A stretch of DNA of 64,000 bases from Macropodus opercularis (lineage: Eukaryota > Chordata > Actinopteri > Anabantiformes > Osphronemidae): contig CM061090.1 in the NCBI GenBank assembly GCA_030770545.1, forward strand, positions 11,859,501 to 11,923,500. The letters are read 5' to 3'. Below, piece by piece: positions 12,201-22,969 of this stretch. The notes under the pieces were generated by a model. The model saw only the letters and a program-made list of their open reading frames with translations, had not been told where the DNA came from and made no database searches. How positions within the stretch are numbered: the stretch's first letter is position 1; every line of letters begins with the position of its first letter. The position numbers and the translations under genes were made by a program.

Positions 12201-13914
12201 GGTTGTTACTGGACATTTCTTCATCGCTGCCAAACTTACTTTTGATTCTGAACATTTCCAAACAACCAGGCCTAAAGTGAACTGAGAAAATGATTAACCA
12301 GCTCTGAGAATGTGATGCAATCCTTAATGCGTCATCTGCTACAACTGTCTAGTCTCTGGATTTTGGATTCTGAACATTGTTTTTCCAACTCTTGTACATT
12401 TTCGTCAGAGCAGTTTAAAGCTTTTTTTATTTTTCAAAAAAACAAGGGAAATAGTTGTTATTAGGAGTTAGGAGCAGTTTGAAGACAGGACAGTCTCCAT
12501 GCGAGCAGCAAATGTTTCATTTTTTCTTTATGGGTCAAGCTCCAAAACCCAGATTTCTGCATTTCCCATAATGCACATTGATAAGAGCATTTATTAGGCC
12601 CCTGCTGCCTGGTACAGTATGTAAGGTGGTGTCAGTTCCTGTGATATGATGAGTGAACTGGACTAAGATGCACGTTTACTAGTAACAAGGCGGAGCTGAG
12701 TTGTACCGTGGCGATGATAAATTCACGCAGGCGTGTCCTCAGCTGTTGGCTCAGACTTTAACAACTGCCTGAGCTTTATTAGGACTTATAAAAGACTCAC
12801 TTAGCACCAGTCTGACAAATTAGCCACTTGTAGCGGGCTAAACACTCACTGATGTGTTTAGTCTACCCTCCAAAACAATGGCAGCTTCTTTCTGCTTTCT
12901 TTTCTATATTAAAGTATGTGTTCATTTGTTCTGAAAGTCCTCACATCAGTGTATTAAATCAAAGCTGAAATAATGAGTGACACTCTATTGGCTTTTGATT
13001 TGTTCTTTTCTTTAGATGTCGGTCTTGATGGAATTGTGCTATTTACCATTGCAGGCTCTTATAAGTTCACATTTTGACTCTCTTTGAACTGCTAGTGGCC
13101 ACTTTCCCAGATTTCAAAATAGTATATAATAAATAATATATATATATAATAATAACATGTCTATGGTTTCTTTAATGTTTACACTATTGTGATACTGACA
13201 CCTGCTTGTGCACTTGAGACCAAGATCAACGATCATCTATGGAGTAAAACTGTGAACTGCTACTACATCTCTGAACTAGATGTCTTTCAAATTCAAATAC
13301 GAAGTCAATCCCTTTAAAAAGCTTTATGCAAAACTGGTAGAAAAGTAAAACGAACAAATCCTATGAATAACACATAACAGTCACAATAGTCATAATACAC
13401 AGGAGACCGGTTTACAAACACCTTTATAAGTAAAAGCACTCGTGTATGCTACATTATAGCACATTTAATTACTAGTACTTAATTATTGTTATCACTGAAA
13501 GACAATTAAAATTAGAGCCAAACTGCGCCCTCTGTCGCCTCGATCACAGATTAATAACCAACATAATAATGTGCCACTTAAAAGGTTCATTTCTGCGATA
13601 TTAGAAGAATTAATCTCATAGATATCAGAACACCGGCGAGTTTAAACCGTGTTTATTATGGTGCCGAACGACACCGGCACAATTTTCTTATCATATCACT
13701 GCTACGCCACAAATCAGTGTTGAGACCCTGTTCAAACGTTTCCATCTTCAGTTGGATTATAGCAGGCAAAACAAACAGTGAGCTCCGTACCGGTTTTCCC
13801 GACGTTGCTCGCTCCCAGCACCACAATCTTCACCGTCTTGGTGGGCACACAGTCCAGCAGTGGATACTCTGGTATGGGGACCAGCAGAAAGTTGCCAGAT
13901 CCGCTGCTGTTCAT
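9224..13914 (-). CDS. rasl11a: Ras-like protein family member 11A
   Basis: A small atypical Ras-like GTPase. In mammals RASL11A is a nucleolar/chromatin factor linked to rRNA gene transcription. Eight coding exons: 13914-13791, 12043-11987, 11855-11773, 10717-10677, 10595-10466, 10237-10162, 9928-9852 and 9370-9224 (stop). They total 735 nt, or 244 residues, against about 242 in human. G1 is LGASNVGKTA at residues 33-42, followed by IVRFLTKRFIGDYE. The switch II entry reads DTPC rather than DTPG, with no Gln61 equivalent. G4 is NKSD at 148-151 and G5 EASA at 176-179. The tail carries RPKSPNMQELKRRF, the family's conserved C-terminus. There is no CAAX box, as expected for this family. An in-frame ATG at 13947 would add 11 residues (MRQTGDPAPGT). 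Human also starts MR, so that start is possible. The neighbour usp12 supports RASL11A rather than RASL11B. Confidence 0.95.
12044..13790 (-). other. rasl11a intron 1
   Basis: The largest rasl11a intron, about 1.75 kb. It has a TA-rich patch near 13.13-13.15 kb. No exon or conserved motif was recognised in it. Confidence 0.8.
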
Positions 13915-14263
13915 GGTTCCCGGTGCAGGGTCGCCAGTTTGCCGCATTTAGCTCCTCTCGGTCCCCGGATCCGCCTGGATTTACGTGAGAAGGAGGAAGA
14001 TTCACCGCAGAGTTGCCATAATGTCCCTGCGCGAGTTTACGCTTCGCTATAAAGCTGCTAGAAATTCATTGTGAGGTCCCCCTGGGATCCAAAACACTCA
14101 TATTTTCCACGTATCCCATGTCCAGCAAAGATCTTACTGAAAACCAAGATTCAATTACAGACGAGACGTTCTCGGCCTCGTTTACCCCCGTTTCACACAC
14201 TGCGCACAAGTAATGACAAAAACTATTCCGATTCCAAAGGTTGCTGACCGCGCACAGAGACGC

Positions 14264-14287
14264 GGGAGGAGGGAGGAGGGAGGAGGG
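14264..14287 (+). repeat. GGGAGGA tandem repeat, G-quadruplex motif
   Basis: Four GGG blocks separated by three identical AGGA loops (7-base unit), inside the divergent promoter. The spacing meets the usual pattern for an intramolecular G-quadruplex on the plus strand. Confidence 0.8.
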
Positions 14288-15164
14288 ATGCGGCCCCGGA
14301 CCATCCCCACCAATGTCCCCATGAGACCAGCCGGGCTGCTCTTCCCAGCCTGGACTCCAACATCAACAGCCTTTTAGTGTCACATAAGCAAGGGACGTGG
14401 GTTTTTATGGGTGAGACCGTAAACCAAGTAGACCCTCAAGAGGATGAGAGGAAAAGCCGCGCTGGGCACCGCTTCCACACAGAGAACCTAAAGCTTCTCA
14501 CTGTCCATCGCGGACACTTGTAAAGAACAGCTGAACTATAACGAAGATCAATTCTACAGGGTTTGTCTTTCTGCGTCAGTGCTACTCAAACGCAACGCAG
14601 CGATTATTCGTTTGCACAAAGAAGAAAAGTATCAGATGACAAACCCTCGACCTATAAACCAAAGAGAAAAGCGGCTGGTTGTGTCAAGAGCAGACGAACT
14701 TCCACTGAGTCTGCGGCTCAAAGCACCGCCCGCTTATTTCAGCGCAGCCCAAGAATCGAACGAACCTGATGCACCCGCGCGTCGACAACTCTCCTTCACA
14801 GCTGTTCCAAGCTGGACGACAGGAAGTGCTGTAAAGTCACACAGAAACACAGAAGGCAATACCGGAAGCGACGCCGTTGCACATATAACCAAAAAGAAAT
14901 AAGCTAACCGAGCGCGAGGAGGCAGCTTCTCTTCGCATCTCCTGCGTCTTGAAGAACGGCGCCTGGGTGGGAACTACACACCAACCACGGTAGCCTCAGA
15001 GGGAAAGCATCACTTGTTTCTCGTTGTTTTATTTTGAAAAATCAAGAGGAAGTGGTTGACGCTGCTCCGCGTGACTTGTCAGCGCTCGTAGACAGGAGCA
15101 GGAGGCTCTGCTGGAGCTGTTGCAGCCGCATCGGCTCTCTTAATTTCCACATCGGGGTTCGGTC

Positions 15165-15176
15165 CAACATGGCGGC
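15165..15176 (+). promoter_or_regulatory. TISU/YY1-type element
   Basis: CAACATGGCGGC matches the TISU consensus (SAASATGGCGGC) at every position and contains the YY1 core. It lies 18 bases before the usp12 start codon. Such elements act as YY1 sites near the transcription start and as initiators in very short 5' UTRs. Here the ATG is out of frame with usp12. Confidence 0.6.
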
Positions 15177-15195
15177 TTACGGATGGAAATACTGA
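15169..15195 (+). CDS. 8-codon upstream ORF overlapping the usp12 start
   Basis: ATG within the TISU-like element opens MAAYGWKY followed by TGA. The frame overlaps the usp12 ATG at 15183 and ends 10 bases after that codon. The context is strong (A at -3, G at +4). If the 5' UTR includes it, it should reduce usp12 initiation or require leaky scanning or reinitiation. Whether it lies in the mRNA depends on the unmapped transcription start. Confidence 0.45.
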   Translation: MAAYGWKY

Positions 15196-18100
15196 TGACA
15201 GTCCGAAAGATCGCCTCGATTTGTACGATGGTAAGAGGCAGGGTTTGGGCTGTAGCGCGGCTGCTCGTGCTCCGCGGGTCGGTCCGGTGCCTGGGCTGCG
15301 CAGCCAGGACGCTAGGCTAACGCCGCTGCTAGCATGTCTGCTCACCTCCCGGGGCAACATGATTATTCTCATGTTGCCTCCGGTTGTGAAAGTTGCGCAG
15401 AGGCTCTCTGGCTGCCCCGGTGTCGTGGTTTAGTTTAACAACAGAGTGGCAATACGCTCCACCCAAGGTTGCGCGGCTCTTTATTAGCCCGGTTCGTTTT
15501 GCTTGTTTGTTTGTTTACACGGAAAGGGCAGGGTTGACCAACGGACTAAGCAGCTAGCTTAGCCTGCTAGCCGCGCACAAGCCGCTGTGTGTGTTTGGGA
15601 CCGGGCTGTTTGGACGGAGTTGTTTACTCGGTGTTTCAGGTGGAAATCTCAGTGCGGCTTCTTCTCGTAACCATTGAAGCCATTCGGTCTTTTAACAGCG
15701 GTGTAATAACACATGCTCCAATTTAACCAGAGTGACCTGCTAAACATCTGTAGGAGCAGTGGATGTAAACAAGCTGCCCTGATGCCTCGGGGGCTCTACC
15801 TGATGCTGGGACGCAGCGTTTCCTGTTACGGGAGACTCCCTGAATGTTCCCCTGGAAAGAACACTTGGCTGCTCATCATGTTCTGGTTCTGACGCGCTCA
15901 TTTACTTTGAACCTCCTCTATAGCTGTGTATTTGTAAGAAGGGGTCTGTGTCCTTTAGCTTCACGTTTGAGACTTAAACCTTTTTATAGCCTTGTGCATA
16001 ATTCACTGAGACTTGAAGCGCTTTGCTCAGAGGCACATCAGCTCGGTAATGGTCAGAGTGGGTTCAGTACATACTGTGCAGGTGATGAAGAGCAACCTGC
16101 CTGACAGATTGTTACTGAAATGTCAGGGGTAAAACGCCTGACACTGCTGGGCTGCTTCAGTTCATTACACTTAATGTGACAGCTCAGTCTTTGTCTTATT
16201 GACGCCGCAGCTAAATCACAGATGCAAGGAGGGAAGGGGATTAAGCTCCGAGTGTAACTGAGCCCGTTTCTTACTGCCGCACCTTTCAGGGCTGACAGAC
16301 GGTAGAGCAGATGTCACAGAGATGTCTGGTGCAGGCTTTTTATTTTGTTCGCTGCTGATGGTGGGTGTGAGTCTGTGCGTGCAAACTCTGGCTTAGTCAG
16401 GGGGAAAGAGAAAAGAAAGATCACAGAGGTTACACGCACTTAAGTGTTTCTGCTTCCACACACCAGACCATAATAACCCATTTCATCAATTACCAGCAAC
16501 TACCAGATATAGTTGACACGGGTAAATATTAGCTGTGGCTGGTTTGTTTGTTCACACGCTTGTTGCGGCCTGGAAGGAATTTGTGCATGTTTTATTTCCT
16601 CATGACTGTCATTAGTAGAGGCTGAGTAATGCTGATTAAAAATACCAAAGTATTACAATATCAACATGACAGGGATGTTCAGGACCAGAGACTGTAGACA
16701 TCTAAAATAAGACTTGTTGAGTGGTGATTTAAACTATGAAAAATGTATCAGCTACAATGAATCACACTATTGCACTACTGAAACTCCCAGGTCTGTTTCA
16801 TAATATGTGCAAAAAAAATACTGATGGGAAATGTGCTACGGTCCTCGATCAGAAGTCTCTAGCTTGAGTTGCATATTGTTACTTTAAAGCTGCTGGTGCT
16901 GACATTAAATAATGACGCTGCATTGTGGTTGCTAGCTCTGTTCCTCAGCAGATTTCCTGCTTTGTTCCCTTTTCACATGACAGAATACAATTAACAGTGA
17001 TGCAGATAAAATTCTGCCGTTATTAGGCTTAATTTTAAAAAAAAGTGGTTGTGGATATATGATTGTTTTATTCTGGGTATAAAGATCTGTAACGTTCTGG
17101 CAGATACTTAAACAAGCATATCATGAACGTAGTTAAGACAAAAGATTTTCATAGTAATAATAATAATAATATCCTTTTGACTTGATGATTAACTGCACAC
17201 TGTCACAATCCATGTCTCTGTAATCTAGTTTCAGTGAAGCTGGTGTGTGTGTGTGTGTGTGTGTATACGTACACTGCCCTGCACACCAAGCAGAGTTCAC
17301 TTTCATTTCATTTTCTTTTGTCACCCACCCTAGTGTAGAAGTCACATTCATTGCAGTGTGCTTGCCTACAGACATGTTTCCCACCCTTTCTGTTTACTCC
17401 TGTGACATTAGAAAGTCTATTTTCGAGGGCACTCGCTTTGTTTACAACCCGGCGCTGGGTTTGTTGGATAAACAACCTCTGCCAGGCCTTCATCTATTTG
17501 CCTCTTACTGACCTTACACACACTGCAGTGTCACAATGAGTAACAACAGCGTGAGTCCATTTATGCAGCTGTTTCTACCCTAATGGAAACGCTGCATCAT
17601 CATCATCCCTCTCATCTGTTTCTCTGCTGCATTAATATAACTGAACATTAAGCCAAATATCAAAAACATTTTAACACACTAGTTTTATGACATCAAAAAG
17701 ACGCTTTACATAATATTTTCCTCTGAACACACGCACACACACAAACATGGTCACAGGATACAACTTCAGTATTAATGAATAATGGACCTGGTTGAGTGTT
17801 TATCTTCATTTACTCTAATGACATCAAATGTTGTCATTACAAAGATGTTTTATAATAAATATTAATGGTAACTGGTAAAATATGACCGAACAGAGAAAAT
17901 TAGGACATAGAAACAAAGGATATGGGTCGAGAAACACTGCTGCAACAAACGGGTGGTTGAGCATCGGCTGAGATAAACTACAGCAGGAAAAGCAGAACAA
18001 TGAAGAGGAAATAAGGACGTAGCTGGGTTTTCTATCAGCAGTTTTACTCTGTGAAATAATAATAATAAAGATCACATATTTAAAGGAGTGTCTACTTTAT

Positions 18101-21100
18101 TCAAAGTGTTTAAAACACAGAGGAAGGTACTAATATTTAACACGCGTTTCCTTTTTTCATCAAGGGCGCCAATGCCTCTGCCTTGGAAAAGGAGATTGGA
18201 CCAGAACAGTTTCCCGTTAATGAACACTACTTTGGATTGGTCAATGTAAGTCAATTTTCCACACTTCCTTGGCATCATTAAGCTTCACCGAACTCTCAAC
18301 CCCTCTAAGTGCTTCCTTACTTGAAGTAAAAAGCATGTTAACACCTGCTGAGTGCCTCCTCAGCCCTTAGTAGTCAAACTTGTGACTATTCAGACTTGGC
18401 TCCAGCCTTTTTCCTGATACTGCTGCTCCTCAGCTGGTGCAAGCTGCAAGAAAATTTGGTTTTACTGCACAGCTAAAAGCAAAATACTCCCCACTCAGTC
18501 GTTTATGCTTCTCTGTCCTTGTGTCTCTCTCTAGTTTGGCAACACCTGCTACTGTAACTCGGTGCTGCAGGCTCTGTATTTCTGTCGACCGTTCAGGGAG
18601 AAGGTGTTGGCATACAAGGTAAGTGCTGCGTGAAACACCATCGCTCTACGGCCTAGCAGTCCTCTCCACAGCTTTACACAGCGTACGGATTGCTCATATG
18701 AAAAGAATGCACTTTAATACCGTTTAAGTCCATCTGTGAGGCGTTTTCATGAATATTTAAGGACTAGACATTTATGTTTCACAACACAAGATGCTGTTCT
18801 ATAAAGACAGCGAGTACTGGTCCAGAATGAGCCGGTTACACCAGTGTTGCATCATGTTTGTATCTCCAGTGTTGCACTGCTAGCTCACAAAAGCCAAGTG
18901 CACTATCATGAATCACTGAATGATTCACATCCGATCTCTGACAGTGCAACTAATTCAGATAGAACCTCTGTGCACATACTGCCTGTCATCTTTTCAGTGT
19001 TTTCTGCTCACAGCCTGGTAAAAGTAAACAGGTGGCTGTGAATGGAGAGATGACGAACTGTCAGACATTTATAGAAAAGCACCTGCTCAGCCAAAAAGAA
19101 AAGAATGAACCATAACCAAATGCTTTTTAATAAATTGGCTGATTATTCAAAAGTTATTTGTGGAGGTTTAGTTGAACACAGCAGTGTGTGTTCCCCTCCA
19201 GGTGCAGCCGCGTCGCAAGGAGTCCCTCCTCACCTGCCTGGCCGACCTATTCAACAGCATCGCCACGCAGAAGAAGAAAGTCGGAGTCATTCCTCCAAAG
19301 AAATTCATCTCACGGCTGAGGAAGGAGAACGGTAACGACAAGAAGTGTTTTGATGTGCAGCTGCTGGATCAGTCAGTATCTTAAACACACTACTTCATGT
19401 ATTCCTCTTGAGGAAACGTCGATTCAAGCCAGGTGTTTAGAAAAGTAGAATCTGAAAAGTTCTTTCATCAGCTCTTTTTTCCCCCAAAGTGAACTGGCAC
19501 AGCTGGAAAGACTGGTGAGGAGTAGGAGAGAAAGAAAAACAGAGGAAGGATCATCAGTCTCACAGCTGAGGAAATAAAAATGTCAGCCAAACGCTGGAGC
19601 GGAAACTAGATGAATAGATGATACAGTCTTAATTGGATCTATTTGTTCTCACTAAACATACTGACTGACATCCTCAGCACTATTTTGTGTTCTGTCTTTC
19701 TTCCTTCCTCATCTGTTTTCATTTTATTTCGACTACATTCCTCTTTTCACTTCTCTTTTGTTCCATCACTGTGTATAATGTTTAATGTTTCTGCATCTGT
19801 CTGTCTCAGAGCTGTTTGACAACTACATGCAACAGGACGCCCATGAATTCCTCAACTACCTCCTCAACACCATTGCAGACCTTCTCCAGGAGGAGAAGAG
19901 CCAGGAGCGACAGCAGAACGGGAAACTGGTGCAGAACGGAGGAGGAGGAGGAGGAAGTGAGGGAGGCGGAGAAGGAGAAGGGGGAAAGGAGTCACAGCAG
20001 ACTTGGGTCCATGAGATCTTCCAGGGAACACTGACCAACGAGACGCGATGCCTCAACTGTGAAGCCGTAAGTGTCAGGAGGAAAGTCTCCACATTTAACT
20101 GCTTGTTTTTATGTGTAGTTCTGCTTTGAAAATGGCTCTTGTGCTGCAGGTGAGCAGTAAAGACGAGGACTTTCTGGATCTGTCGGTGGATGTGGAGCAG
20201 AACACCTCCATCACACACTGTCTCAGGTACACTTACCCCCCCAAAAAACAGAACCATCAGGTGTAGAAAGCCGCTGTAAAAAGCACGAGTCAGCTATTTA
20301 AACTTGTGGGACGTCTCCTATATCTGCATGATGATGGACTACGTCGCCAAGTGTCTGTGTGTTTTCCTTATAGGGGCTTCAGCAACACAGAGACATTATG
20401 CAGCGAATACAAGTACTACTGTGAGCAGTGTCGCAGTAAACAGGAAGCCCAGAAAAGGTGAGTGAGACCAGCGGCTTCTGATTTCCTGCTGTGTATATTT
20501 AGTATGTAACATGTCTTCTTCCTCCTTCTTGTTGCCTCCTCTGTCAGGGCATCTATTCCAACCTGTGGCCTGTTCAAAATGTACACCACCATGCAAAAGT
20601 TTGGCATCACTTTCTTGTTTTCAATCAAAACATGCCCACAAATGTGATTGTATTAAAATAAAAAGACACAGAATCACTGACAACTCAAAACACTACAGTT
20701 CTCAGCCACGCTGTCATCATTGAATATGGGGCTGCTAATAATCAGTTGTCTTTTTAAACAAAGGAACATTATGCAGGTCTTACAAAGGCAGCAGAGCTCT
20801 TAAAGATGAACCGCGAAACATTAGTCACGAACGATGGTCACGGTCTAAGTTTCCAGTTTCATGTAAAGCTATACCACAGCTATAGGTCGCTTCAGCGCGA
20901 GAACAGGGCAGAGCGGAACAACGCATTCAGTGTGATCGGAAGCCGATCAGGTGCGTTACGCATTTTGGTTTCCGTTTACTCCACCATGCAGAGGATCACC
21001 ACTAGCCTCTGCGTCGCTGTGCTGGTTATGGCTGCAAGACACAGCTACATGTGCAGCACAACCCAAACAGAGGGTCACAATCCGTTTCATTGACCACATC

Positions 21101-22969
21101 TGATGCTGTCATAGCAACCAGTCAAAGCTTTCCTGTCACTTTCTGAGAAGTTTGATCTGGGTCATGATGGCTGTTATTAACCACAGCACAGTGGTGTGAG
21201 AACCACTGGACGTAGCGCTCGCTCTTCTGTTTTACGCTGCTGTGTTCGCTCTGTGTAGTTTTCTATGAAATGAGTTCCTGTTAACTCGGACACTCAGCTT
21301 CTGGCTCGGTACGTTTTCTGCTGTTCTTCTAACCATTTAAAGCCTCGCTCTGTGTTTCCATCAGGATGAGGGTAAAGAAGCTACCAATGATCCTCGCGCT
21401 CCACCTGAAGCGTTTCAAATACATGGACCAGCTGCACCGCTACACCAAACTGTCCTACCGCGTCGTCTTCCCCCTGGAGCTCCGCCTCTTCAACACATCC
21501 GGAGACGCCACCAACCCCGACCGCATGTACGACCTGGTGGCTGTCGTCGTACACTGTGGCAGGTGGGTCTGTTACATTGGTTCCAACGTTAAAGCCATCA
21601 AGAAATAAAAGTGTTACTTGCGACTTTAAACGTCGGAGCTACGTCCAGACTAGTTTTCTAACCCCGCTGTTCCTTCTCTCTGCACTGCAGTGGTCCCAAC
21701 CGTGGACACTACATCACCATTGTGAAGAGCCACGGCTTCTGGCTGCTCTTTGATGACGACATTGTTGAGGTAAGATATAATCAGATACACATACGTCCAG
21801 AATGACACAGTAGTAAAAAAAAAAGAAAAGAAAAAAAAACATAAAATGTGTTTTGTCTTTGATCATGAGGAAGAAACTGAGGGAGGTAACAGAAAACAGA
21901 AGGAGAAAGAATCTGATTGGGATTATGGAGGAGGACTCACATGAAGACTCGTGGACAAAATCTGTTTAGCTGCTTCTTCGTCTCTTCTGTTATCACCTCC
22001 CAAATTTACCTGTGCAGCTTTGATTTTTTACTGTGTGACAGTAGCAAAAGAAGCAAATGGAGTCAGAAGTCTAACTTTACTAGAATGCAGCTTGAGCCAA
22101 ACACATGATGTAGCTCTTCAGCAGCTGGCAGTCGACCTCAGCAGCACACGGCCAAAGCCTCAGCGTTAGGCGGTGTTTTAGCTGCAGCAAAGCAACCTTT
22201 CAGTTGGTTGTAAGCCAAAACGAACGACATGCCACCACACTCAAGCTCCCAGTAGGTAACGCAGGGTTGGTTGAGGTTAAGCCTCTGCTACAGAGAAGAA
22301 CAGAAGCAAACAACTCAACTTGGAGTTGTCTACATTGTGGGCATCTCACTCACATAACTGGGTTGTGTTACTTCGAGATAGGGGATGAAGTCACCCTGCA
22401 GCCATCGAGGGCCAGTGTGTAAACCCTCACCACCACTACGGTGGGAAAGAGGCCCGCTGAAGCATCTGGTCCCACAAGCAGGAACTGGCATGGTTCTGTG
22501 TGGTTCTGCTGACTGTGCAAAGCTGCGACTCGTACGGTTTTCTGAGATTTACTAGCTCAGTCTGCTGTTAGTTTCGAGAGAGCACTTTTGCCATTTGTTT
22601 TATGCGCAACACTCACATTTCAACACAATCTCCTAAGTGGTAACAAATCATTTTACTGTGAAATAATTTGCATATTAATCCATGTGACTTTTGTATTGGC
22701 CTTGTGACAAAAGTTTAAAGGCGCTAGCTGAACACGAACACTGCAAGCAGTGGGAGGCCTCTGTTTAGAAGCAATGACAGGATGGATTCACTGCTGTAGT
22801 GGTGACTCTGTCGCCAGATCAACATGAGAACCATGCATACTGTAAGTCCTGTCTTCTTTACTTATAGAAAATTGATGCCCAGGCGATCGAGGAGTTCTAC
22901 GGCCTGACATCGGACATTTCCAAGAACTCTGAGTCAGGATACATCCTGTTCTACCAGTCCAGAGACTGA
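15183..22969 (+). CDS. usp12: ubiquitin carboxyl-terminal hydrolase 12
   Basis: A cysteine deubiquitinase that works with the WD-repeat proteins WDR48/UAF1 and WDR20. Ten coding exons: 15183-15230, 18165-18245, 18535-18618, 19202-19331, 19810-20066, 20150-20226, 20374-20457, 21365-21562, 21691-21769 and 22868-22969. They total 1140 nt, 379 residues (human 370), with all junctions in phase. The Cys box [14 protein letters not shown] puts the nucleophile at Cys48. The His box GPNRGHYI gives His326, with acidic residues at 341-343 in LLFDDDIVE. Zinc-binding pairs are Cys195/198 and Cys242/245. [19 protein letters not shown] and the C-terminal QSRD favour USP12 over USP46. One oddity: the variable linker after [19 protein letters not shown] is glycine-rich and longer than in human. 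Adjacent divergent rasl11a matches human 13q12. Confidence 0.97.
15231..18164 (+). other. usp12 intron 1
   Basis: A 2.9 kb intron with a GTAAGA donor and a pyrimidine-tract acceptor ending in CAAG. It begins in CpG-rich DNA to about 15.6 kb and holds a GT microsatellite at 17.24 kb. No other gene is seen. Confidence 0.85.
17243..17264. repeat. (GT)n microsatellite
   Basis: A run of about 11 GT units in usp12 intron 1. Confidence 0.95.
20458..21364 (+). other. usp12 intron 7
   Basis: A 0.9 kb intron. A 95-codon open frame at 20806-21093 has no recognisable family and no splice-compatible ends, so I treat it as chance. The intron contains nothing else I can support. Confidence 0.7.
21770..22867 (+). 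other. usp12 intron 9
   Basis: A 1.1 kb intron between the His-box exon and the last exon. It has an A-rich stretch at 21816-21840. No other feature was recognised. Confidence 0.8.

Larger units (their letters stand above)
13915..15182. promoter_or_regulatory. CpG-rich divergent promoter interval, rasl11a / usp12
   Basis: The two start codons face away from each other across about 1.27 kb. The interval is much richer in CpG than the surrounding DNA, especially around 13.95-14.3, 14.7-14.95 and 15.05-15.35 kb, and has no obvious TATA box. It contains a four-block G-rich repeat and a YY1/TISU-type ATGGCGGC at the usp12 end. This fits a CpG-island type bidirectional promoter. Transcription start sites are inferred, not seen. 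Confidence 0.65.
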
